Assembly: GCA_022560555.1 (NCBI GenBank)
Contig: JADFSZ010000022.1
Span: 1-13,626, forward strand
Origin: JADFSZ01 sp022560555 [NCBI: PVC group bacterium]
Lineage (GTDB): Bacteria; GCA-001730085; JADFSZ01
Direction: 5' to 3'
Length of the DNA stretch: 13,626 nt
Each line of letters opens with the position of its first letter. The first letter of the stretch is position 1. Position numbers and translations under genes: made by a program. Below are positions 1 to 5,069 of the stretch, piece after piece. Below the pieces are notes generated by a model that was not told the origin of the DNA, ran no database searches, and saw only the letters and a program-made list of their open reading frames with translations.

Positions 1-189
1 GCCACCCTTATCCAGATTCACACTAAGCAAAACCTTCCAATCCGGCCTTGTCACTTTGCTGCTTACCCCATATTCTGAATCTTTCAAGATATGTTTTTTA
101 AAGACATCCCGTGTGGCGGACTCCTTTCTGACAATATAAACCGTAATAGGCTGATCCTTTTCCCCAACTTCTTTCCAGTTTCCAGGACT
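1..189 (-). pseudogene. PstS-like phosphate-binding protein, 5'-truncated fragment
   Basis: Reading the - strand from 189 down to the window edge gives 63 uninterrupted codons. They contain NWKEVGEKDQPITVYIVRKE, then SATRDVFKKHIL and a tail ending LLSVNLDKGG. This matches the part of PstS-type periplasmic binding proteins where a 'nWkevGg.d.pI.v..R..sgTr..F' block contacts phosphate. The family is the secreted substrate-binding part of the Pst ABC phosphate importer. No start codon, signal peptide or N-terminal lobe precedes it: the codon directly upstream in the same frame is the TAA that ends the 190-462 gene. The gene therefore seems to have lost its 5' half at a recombination junction near base 190. 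The 3' part lies outside the window. The family call rests on motif memory, not a search. Confidence 0.6.
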
Positions 190-462
190 TTACATTTGGG
201 TCAAGTTAATTCCAGTATCACGATTCCAAGGGTCATAATCGACCGGATAAATAAAAACATCTTCATTTGCTGTAAAATTAATAAAAGCATAACATGGATC
301 TAATTCTGTTCCATCACATACAACATCTCCAGAAAATCCAGTGACATCAATTACTCCAAGTGAAAGCATAAACCAAATCAATAAAACACCTAATGGAACT
401 CCGACTGCCCCAACTTTAATTCCCCATCTTTTAACTCTTGACGCTGTTATTCTTCTAGCCAT
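190..462 (-). CDS. Small membrane-anchored protein of unknown function, probably 3'-truncated
   Basis: This is a 90-residue protein. It has a basic N-terminus (MARRITASRVKRWG), one hydrophobic segment at about residues 17-38, and an extracytoplasmic part with CDGTELDPCYAFINF and VFIYPVDYDPWNRDTG. The two cysteines at the CDGT..DPC motif could form a disulfide. Start choice is supported by GGAG seven bases before the ATG. I recall similar 'DPCYA.INFTA.ED.FIYP.DYDPW.RDT' sequences among hypothetical proteins of metagenomic microbes, usually with a longer C-terminal domain. Here the protein ends a few residues after that motif (GINLTQM, stop), and a PstS-like fragment follows in the same frame. 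It therefore looks cut short by recombination. No function can be assigned. Confidence 0.5.
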   Translation of the reverse strand: MARRITASRVKRWGIKVGAVGVPLGVLLIWFMLSLGVIDVTGFSGDVVCDGTELDPCYAFINFTANEDVFIYPVDYDPWNRDTGINLTQM

Positions 463-651
463 TATTTCTCCGAAATTATAAATGTTATTTCCACACCATC
501 ATCAACGTATAATGTACTAGGACAAAATTCGGTAAATTTTCAAACTAACGAAATAGGCGTTCATATATTTATAGATAATAGCATACAAGTAAGTGTAGAA
601 GTTTTCCCAGCAAAAATATTAAGTCAAAGAACTGCAAAAGGATCAACAACT

Positions 652-882
652 GTGATTGCTATGGATAAAGGTAATACTATTGAGCCACGTATTCCTGGTT
701 TTGAAAAAATAATTATATATGTATCTAAAGACGGAATCACTCAGCACGCTGCAAGGCAAATGAGTGATGGTAAGTGGACAAGCAAATTGGGAAGATCTTT
801 TGATGTTAAACATGATTGTATTAATAGATGGTCTGATACAATAATTGGGTTACTTTTTCATCGTTTGTCTGATTATGGATAA
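652..882 (+). CDS. Hypothetical protein with a 'HAARQ..GKWTSKLG' motif, possibly N-terminally broken
   Basis: From the GTG at 652 the product is 76 residues, with AAGGA nine bases upstream; an ATG lies three codons further on. The sequence PGFEKIIIYVSKDGITQHAA, followed by RQMSDGKWTSKLG and D.KHD, resembles a block seen in small hypothetical proteins of bacteria and mobile elements ('G..K.alY.k.G..tHaArq...g.WtSKlG....I.H'). Its biochemical role is unknown to me. The same frame stays open back to 442, and the extra stretch looks protein-like (for example IGVHIFIDNSIQVSVEVFPA), yet holds no ATG, GTG or TTG. Either translation begins at 652 inside a longer relic, or an upstream start was lost. 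The AT-rich composition differs from the genes after 1386. The next 100 bases hold integrase-site-like repeats. Confidence 0.45.
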   Translation: MIAMDKGNTIEPRIPGFEKIIIYVSKDGITQHAARQMSDGKWTSKLGRSFDVKHDCINRWSDTIIGLLFHRLSDYG

Positions 883-883
883 A

Positions 884-970
884 TTGGTACAGTTCTAAAA
901 AGAAAAGTTTAGTGCCCAAACTGTGCCCATCCAAGACAAAAACATCGGGTAAGAACGGGTAACAAAGGGG
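884..970. repeat. Cluster of short repeats resembling integrase arm-binding sites
   Basis: TTGGTACAGTT (884-894) has an imperfect inverted partner, AACTGTGCCCA (919-929). GTGCCCA occurs twice as a direct repeat, 11 bases apart (912-918 and 923-929). CGGGTAA also occurs twice, 10 bases apart (946-952 and 956-962), with a related GGGGAACAA just after. Spacing near one DNA turn suggests a protein-binding array. The position, about 90-170 bases inside the tRNA-Ser remnant at 1058, is where tyrosine integrases have arm sites. The function is inferred. Confidence 0.4.
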
Positions 971-992
971 AACAACCAGACTCACTAAAGTA

Positions 993-1020
993 TTGACAAG
1001 TCAGCAGATACATTTATAAT
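993..1020 (+). promoter_or_regulatory. Consensus sigma-70-type promoter
   Basis: TTGACA (993-998) and TATAAT (1015-1020) are both perfect consensus hexamers with a 16-base spacer. Transcription would start near 1027, run through the truncated tRNA-Ser end, and stop in the palindrome at 1075-1116. No reading frame of note lies between. The flanks AGTATTGACAA and TATAATA are shared with the promoter at 2242-2269. Confidence 0.6.
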
Positions 1021-1057
1021 ACACTGAAAACAATGAAGTTGGGAAATCATTACTAAA

Positions 1058-1078
1058 CGAATCCCGACCTCTCCGCCA
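1058..1078 (+). other. 3'-end remnant of a tRNA-Ser gene, probable attachment site
   Basis: CGAATCCCGA followed by CCTCTCC, G and CCA has the layout of the T-loop/T-stem 3' half, seven-base acceptor strand, discriminator and CCA tail of a bacterial tRNA-Ser. The matching GGAGAGG acceptor 5' strand and the rest of the tRNA are not found in the preceding few hundred bases. A bare tRNA 3' end next to a terminator is the usual trace of an element that integrated in the tRNA gene, with the intact tRNA at the other end. The left flank would then be element DNA and the right flank chromosome. Confidence 0.6.
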
Positions 1079-1116
1079 ATAAAAAAGGCATCCTGCAGGA
1101 TGCCTTTTTTATTGGC
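1075..1116. terminator. Perfect 42-bp palindrome, bidirectional rho-independent terminator
   Basis: Each 21-base half is the exact reverse complement of the other: GCCAAT, AAAAAA, GGCATCCTG, then CAGGATGCC, TTTTTT, ATTGGC. The GGCATCC/GGATGCC stem is followed by six T on either strand, so it can stop transcription both ways. Its left edge overlaps the CCA of the tRNA-Ser remnant, which suggests it is the original terminator of that tRNA. Confidence 0.8.
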
Positions 1117-1300
1117 CTGACTAGATTGATTTGAACCCGAGGTTCCGAGGGTTGCTTCGAATCCTGACTTCATCCCGAGTCTGGAGCCCTGAAAGCCCGT
1201 GCCTGAATTTCGAGGATCGAAGATCATCGGAAGATCAGGCCTCCGAAGCGGAGGCTTCTAACAGCGTAAGTTTGCAAAACAGAGCTAATAATTTTATTAT
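1117..1300. other. Non-coding stretch with small hairpins before tRNA-Arg
   Basis: No convincing gene was found here. GCCTGA (1201-1206) can pair with TCAGGC (1235-1240) around an inner TTCGA/TCGAA stem (1209-1220). A separate hairpin, GCCTCCG-AAG-CGGAGGC (1239-1255), would compete for the same bases. CCGAGG is repeated two bases apart near 1138-1151. No clear promoter for the tRNA is seen beyond an AT-rich block at 1286-1300. Confidence 0.35.
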
Positions 1301-1374
1301 GCGCCTGTAGCTCAGTTGGATAGAGCGTTGGCCTCCGAAGCCAAAGGTCGCAGGTTCGACTCCTGCCAGGCGCG
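1301..1374 (+). tRNA. tRNA-Arg, anticodon CCG
   Basis: The cloverleaf closes completely. The acceptor GCGCCTG (1301-1307) pairs with CAGGCGC (1367-1373). The D stem is GCTC/GAGC and the anticodon stem TTGGC/GCCAA. The loop CTCCGAA puts anticodon CCG at 1335-1337. The T stem is GCAGG/CCTGC around TTCGACT, and the discriminator is G1374. It reads the CGG arginine codon. The CCA tail is not encoded, unlike in the tRNA-Ser remnant at 1058-1078, so CCA must be added after transcription. The djlA-like gene starts only 11 bases past the mature 3' end and no terminator hairpin lies between. Confidence 0.96.
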
Positions 1375-1385
1375 CATTTTTTATT

Positions 1386-2192
1386 ATGGATAATAAAGAG
1401 CAACGATATAGCAATCAGCCCGGATGTTTCATCATGCTTCTTCTCCTTGCCTTGATGTTTGGCGGGGCGCGCCTGTTTTTGATTTTGTTCGGGCTGATGT
1501 ATATCTTATTCCCTCTCTTGGTCATTGCGATTCCGGTGATTTTTCTTGTCAGCTCTATGCGCCGGAAATCCACAATACAAAACTACATCAATACGCAGAC
1601 TCAAGACCACAATCGTTTTGTCGAATTGTTTGTCCGGATTTTGGCTCGAATGGTTCAAGCGGACGGGGTTGTGGACCCCCATGAGATCGCAGCCATTCGT
1701 AAATATTTTCAATACCAAATGCGCTTAGGAAGCGAACAACTGCAATGGATTAAAGATATTCTTAAGGACGCGTTAAAAAAACCGGATTCTGTTGAAGATT
1801 TATGTCGTGAGTTCAACGCGAGTTTTGGGTATGAACCTAAGCTGGTGCTTTGTGATCTCCTTTACCGTGTGGCGTTTGCGGATGGGGAATTTGATAAAAG
1901 CGAGCAAGATCTCCTCCGGGACATAGTCGCTCTTTTAGGGATCCATGAGCATCACCACAAGAGTATACGCGGACAATATGTTTCAGGAGAGGATGATCAA
2001 AGATACTATGAGATTTTAGGCTTGGAGCCCGGTGCGGATTTCGAGGGAGTGCGTGACGCTTACAAAAAAATGAGTCAGCAGTTTCATCCCGACAAAGTAA
2101 CCCATTTGGGTCCGGAGTTTGCACGGGTGGCCGAAGATAAAATGAAGCTGATCAATGAGGCCTACCAGTATTTGAAAAAGAAGCTCGTTTGA
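1386..2192 (+). CDS. djlA: DjlA-like membrane-anchored DnaJ co-chaperone (TerB + J domain)
   Basis: This 268-residue protein has the same layout and nearly the same length as E. coli DjlA (271 residues). A hydrophobic region at about residues 14-56 can form one long or two short membrane segments. A TerB-type helical domain covers about 78-195, with paired acidic motifs LARMVQADGVVDPHEI and LLYRVAFADGEFDKSE. A C-terminal J domain covers 206-268 (YYEILGL...HPD...INEAYQYL). The HPD motif at 234-236, needed to stimulate DnaK ATPase, is intact. The likely role is recruiting DnaK to the cytoplasmic face of the inner membrane. No Shine-Dalgarno sequence precedes the ATG. The gene lies 11 bases after tRNA-Arg, so it may share that transcript. 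A later ATG (1434) would cut into the membrane segment. Confidence 0.85.
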   Translation: MDNKEQRYSNQPGCFIMLLLLALMFGGARLFLILFGLMYILFPLLVIAIPVIFLVSSMRRKSTIQNYINTQTQDHNRFVELFVRILARMVQADGVVDPHEIAAIRKYFQYQMRLGSEQLQWIKDILKDALKKPDSVEDLCREFNASFGYEPKLVLCDLLYRVAFADGEFDKSEQDLLRDIVALLGIHEHHHKSIRGQYVSGEDDQRYYEILGLEPGADFEGVRDAYKKMSQQFHPDKVTHLGPEFARVAEDKMKLINEAYQYLKKKLV

Positions 2193-2241
2193 GCCTTTCA
2201 GCCCCCCTTCGTCAAAGCCTGATTAAGCTAAGCTTATAGTA

Positions 2242-2269
2242 TTGACAAATAGGAGGCACATACTATAAT
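2242..2269 (+). promoter_or_regulatory. Consensus sigma-70-type promoter before a short terminated unit
   Basis: TTGACA (2242-2247) and TATAAT (2264-2269) are perfect hexamers with a 16-base spacer. The predicted start is near 2276. Transcripts would meet a strong terminator at 2303-2332, so the promoter either makes a tiny RNA or feeds uppS through a leader that can attenuate. It shares AGTATTGACAA and TATAATA with the promoter at 993-1020. Confidence 0.65.
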
Positions 2270-2275
2270 AGCGGT

Positions 2276-2332
2276 TCCCTCATACGGGGCGTGCTGTATG
2301 TGAAGGAGGATAGTTGTTATCCTCCTTTTTTT
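2276..2332 (+). ncRNA. Candidate short RNA or attenuator leader upstream of uppS
   Basis: This interval runs from the predicted start of the promoter at 2242-2269 to the end of the T run. It can form a CATAC/GTATG hairpin (2281-2285 with 2296-2300) and then the terminator stem. No open frame of useful length is present, although GAAGGAGG (2302-2309) looks like a ribosome-binding site hidden in the terminator stem. I do not recognise a known RNA family. It could be an independent small RNA or the terminated leader of the downstream operon. Confidence 0.35.
2303..2332 (+). terminator. Rho-independent terminator
   Basis: GGAGGATA (2305-2312), loop GTTGT, then TATCCTCC (2318-2325) form a perfect 8-bp stem, extended by AA/TT at the base. 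Seven T follow (2326-2332). It could end both the djlA transcript and the short unit that starts at the promoter at 2242. Confidence 0.85.
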
Positions 2333-2383
2333 ATCATTCATGCAAAAGGCCCCAGGCTAAAATTTTTGTAATATACTAATACT

Positions 2384-3097
2384 ATGAATGTTCCAAAGCA
2401 TATAGCGATCATTATGGATGGGAATGGACGCTGGGCAAAAAAGCGGTTTTTGCCTCGAATCGCAGGCCACATAAAGGGGGCTGAGGTTCTTAGAAAGACA
2501 GTCCGTTTTAGCGGGGAGCTGGGTCTTGAATATCTCACGCTTTATGCTTTTTCAGAAGATAACTGGAAGAGGCCGGAAGAGGAAGTTCAGGGTCTCATAA
2601 CGATTTTAAGAAATTTTTTGGCCGAGAACACAAAGGAAATGGTCCAGAACAATGTCCGCGTGAACATATTTGGCCATATTGAAGATTGGCCCAAGGATAT
2701 TCAGGAAGCGCTTAGGAAAATTTGCGATATGAGCCGCTCAAATACGGGAATTGTTTTGAATGTGGCTTTGAATTACGGTGGGCGTACGGAAATTGTTGAT
2801 GCCGTAAAGAAAATTGCCGGACAGGTTAAAGACGGACTTATTTCTGTTGAAGATATCAATGAGCGTATTGTGTCGGATGCCATGTACACGGCAGGCATCC
2901 CGGATCCCGATTTATTGATCCGGACAAGCGGAGAAATGCGCATCAGTGATTTTTTGCTTTGGCAAATTTCCTATACGGAAATATTCGTGACAAAAACATT
3001 CTGGCCCGATTTTTCCAAAAAAGACATGTTAGAAGCCATCGAAGATTATAATAAACGCGAACGGAGATTTGGCGGTATCTTAAGCAGCGGCAAATAA
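2384..3097 (+). CDS. uppS: Undecaprenyl diphosphate synthase (cis-prenyltransferase)
   Basis: UppS adds cis isoprene units to farnesyl diphosphate to give the C55 carrier lipid for peptidoglycan and other wall polymers, on the inner face of the membrane. The family signature HIAIIMDGNGRWA sits at residues 6-18, with the catalytic Asp12. Further conserved blocks are YAFSEDNWKRP, NYGGR.EIVDA and the diphosphate-binding RTSGEMRISDFLLWQ (from Arg180), followed by W.DF. The length of 237 residues is normal. The start is fixed by the signature only six residues in. No Shine-Dalgarno sequence precedes the ATG, and a TATACT box at 2372-2377 would place the transcript start at or next to it, so a leaderless mRNA is possible. 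It opens the eleven-gene cluster; cdsA follows after 7 bases. Confidence 0.95.
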   Translation: MNVPKHIAIIMDGNGRWAKKRFLPRIAGHIKGAEVLRKTVRFSGELGLEYLTLYAFSEDNWKRPEEEVQGLITILRNFLAENTKEMVQNNVRVNIFGHIEDWPKDIQEALRKICDMSRSNTGIVLNVALNYGGRTEIVDAVKKIAGQVKDGLISVEDINERIVSDAMYTAGIPDPDLLIRTSGEMRISDFLLWQISYTEIFVTKTFWPDFSKKDMLEAIEDYNKRERRFGGILSSGK

Positions 3098-3104
3098 AAC
3101 TGAC

Positions 3105-3932
3105 ATGAAGCCTAGATTAACGAGTGCTTTCTTCTTGGTGTTGTTTTTGTTTACCTGGCTCTTTTTTACCGGGGAAGTTCTTTTTACGATTATTTCGATC
3201 GGTGTGATTGCTTGGACGCTTTTTGAGTTCTTTTCGGCCGTCAAAAGATGCAAAGCCTATCGTCCTTTCGCGACGATTGGAATCATTGGCGGGGTCCTGA
3301 TTATGTCGTATCAGGCTCTATTGGAATTGGCTCCTGATATTTCTGATCAAACAAATCAGTGCATCGCTCTTGTTCTTTTTATGATTTTTGCATCCGAAAT
3401 ATTTCGGAAGGAAAAGCAAAATTCGATTGCCAACATCGCTTTAACGGTTTTTGGAGTTTTTTTTCTCGCGTTTTTAGGATCTTACATGATAAAGATCCGG
3501 TTTTTGCCTCACGCGCGCCTATGGATTTTATTCCTTTTTGTTGTAGCGAAAATGAATGATGTGGGCGCCTATGTGATTGGTTCTCGTTTCGGCCATGTGA
3601 AGTTGGCGAAATATATCAGCCCCAAAAAAACCGTTGAAGGAGCTGTCGGGGGTGTTCTGATCGGGGTCCTTTCCGGCTTAGGGCTTTGGTTGGTTTTAGA
3701 TGAGTATCACACATTTATTGGTCTAACCGGAGTCATCGGTTTGTCCTTTATCCTGGGGATTATTGGCCAGCTGGGAGATTTATTTGAATCCTTGTTAAAG
3801 CGCGATCTTAAAATAAAGGATTTTGGTCATTTTATACCCGGGTTTGGCGGGGTATTGGATTTGCTCGACAGTATGTATTTTGCGACACCGGCCTTATATT
3901 TCTATATTACGGAAGTGATACAACTTAACTAA
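3105..3932 (+). CDS. cdsA: Phosphatidate cytidylyltransferase (CDP-diglyceride synthase)
   Basis: CdsA makes CDP-diacylglycerol from phosphatidate and CTP, the branch point to all major phospholipids, in the inner membrane. The 275-residue product is a multi-pass membrane protein with hydrophobic segments through most of its length. The C-terminal half has the family landmarks: NDVGAYVIGSRFG, SPKKTVEG (from Ser172), GDLFESLLKR..KIKD and PGFGGVLDLLDS (245-256). The usual form of the last signature is PGHGG..DR.DS. Here His is Phe247 and the Arg after Asp252 is Leu, while the acidic residues thought to hold metal are kept. No clear ribosome-binding site precedes the ATG, 7 bases after the uppS stop, so translation may be coupled. 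dxr does not follow it, unlike in many relatives. Confidence 0.93.
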   Translation: MKPRLTSAFFLVLFLFTWLFFTGEVLFTIISIGVIAWTLFEFFSAVKRCKAYRPFATIGIIGGVLIMSYQALLELAPDISDQTNQCIALVLFMIFASEIFRKEKQNSIANIALTVFGVFFLAFLGSYMIKIRFLPHARLWILFLFVVAKMNDVGAYVIGSRFGHVKLAKYISPKKTVEGAVGGVLIGVLSGLGLWLVLDEYHTFIGLTGVIGLSFILGIIGQLGDLFESLLKRDLKIKDFGHFIPGFGGVLDLLDSMYFATPALYFYITEVIQLN

Positions 3933-3953
3933 AAAAGAAAAAGCAGAGGCATT

Positions 3954-5069
3954 ATGATTGAAACAGTCGGAGTTAACGTTTTCGCGACAATTTTCCTATT
4001 TGGAATCTTGATTTTTATTCATGAGTGGGGCCATTTTATCATGTGCCGTTTGGTCGGTGTTCGTGTTGAGAAATTTTCGTTAGGTTTTGGAAAAAAGATA
4101 TGGTCGTTTTCCCGTAATCATACAGAGTACATGATTTCATGGATTCCTCTCGGCGGTTACGTCAAAATGGCCGGAGAAGAGCCCAAGGATAATGAAAGGC
4201 CCAAGGAGTGGGAATATTATGGGAAAAGTCCCCGCCAAAAAGCCTGGATTCTATCGGGCGGAGTTCTCATGAATGTGGTTCTGGCCATTGTGATTTACTG
4301 TGTGATGTTTTTGGCTGTCGGAAAAACAATTTACACGACACAATTTGACGAGGTTTTACCGGATTATCCCGCTCATCAGGCGGGCTTAGTTGCCAAAGAC
4401 AAGATCATTGCTATTAATGGCGAAAATATTACTCTTTGGGATGAAATGGTTGCCATCGTGCACGCACACCCCGGTGAAGCGTTAGATGTGACAGTTGAAC
4501 GGGATGGAAATGTTTTTCATGCGACGATTGTTCCTCAAGATGAAGTTATAAAGAATATTTTTGGTGAAGACGAACATGTGGGTAAACTCGGGGTTGCTTC
4601 TCCCGGGATCATTACAGAAGAACTGGGTCCCGTCGAAGCTGTGAGAGAAGCTTTGTACCATACGGGTTTTTTGATCAAAACCATGTATCAAGTCATTTGG
4701 AAGCTGGTTACGGGCCAGATGTCACCTAAAGGATTAGGAGGTCCGATTTTGATCTCGAAAATGGCCGGTGACAGCGCGCGGATGGGTATGATTTACTTTT
4801 TTAATCTCGTTGCCGCACTCTCGATCAACCTAGCTGTTTTGAATTTTTTACCGATCCCTATTTTAGATGGCGGTCATATGTTTTTTGTTTTGATTGAAGC
4901 CATCAGGAAAAGACCCGTGAGCGCGAAAATTCAAGAAAACGCTCAGAAAGTCGGATTTGCGATTTTGATGCTACTTATGGTTCTCGTGTTTTACAACGAT
5001 ATAGAGCGTGTGTTTATTAAACCGGCCGCGGAGAACACAACAGAACAGCTAGAGGACAAGGAGCCATGA
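3954..5069 (+). CDS. rseP: RseP/YaeL-type site-2 intramembrane zinc metalloprotease
   Basis: Members cut membrane-bound anti-sigma factors and leftover signal peptides inside the lipid bilayer. The zinc site HEWGH lies at residues 23-27 in the first membrane helix. The second metal motif, NFLPIPILDGGH, is at 297-308 in a later helix and supplies Asp305. Between them are the GGYVKMAGE loop and a single PDZ domain at about 125-200 (DYPAHQAGLVAKDKIIAING). At 371 residues it is shorter than the two-PDZ E. coli enzyme (450) and like the one-PDZ forms of many other phyla. GAGG eight bases before the ATG supports the start. The stop overlaps the proS start as ATGA, which suggests coupled translation. 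No rseA or sigma-E gene is nearby, so the substrate cannot be told from context. Confidence 0.93.
   Translation: MIETVGVNVFATIFLFGILIFIHEWGHFIMCRLVGVRVEKFSLGFGKKIWSFSRNHTEYMISWIPLGGYVKMAGEEPKDNERPKEWEYYGKSPRQKAWILSGGVLMNVVLAIVIYCVMFLAVGKTIYTTQFDEVLPDYPAHQAGLVAKDKIIAINGENITLWDEMVAIVHAHPGEALDVTVERDGNVFHATIVPQDEVIKNIFGEDEHVGKLGVASPGIITEELGPVEAVREALYHTGFLIKTMYQVIWKLVTGQMSPKGLGGPILISKMAGDSARMGMIYFFNLVAALSINLAVLNFLPIPILDGGHMFFVLIEAIRKRPVSAKIQENAQKVGFAILMLLMVLVFYNDIERVFIKPAAENTTEQLEDKEP

Noticed and set aside
91-303. 70-codon + strand open frame opposite the PstS-like fragment
   Set aside because: It is a shadow of the two - strand reading frames, which have recognisable protein motifs.
1117-1165. 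Possible second tRNA 3' end on the - strand, with a TTCAAATC-like loop and GG-CCA before the palindrome
   Set aside because: The bases on either side of the loop do not form a T stem, and no acceptor or anticodon arm can be folded from the following sequence.
985-1227. 80-codon - strand open frame across the palindrome and tRNA-Ser remnant
   Set aside because: It reads through the terminator and the tRNA end on the opposite strand. The sequence is low-information and of the kind produced by translating tRNA-terminator regions, so it is very unlikely to be a protein.
2216-2236. AAGCT-A-AGCTT palindrome after djlA as a terminator or operator
   Set aside because: It is AT-rich and short, has no T run and only a one-base loop. 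Nothing ties it to a regulator.
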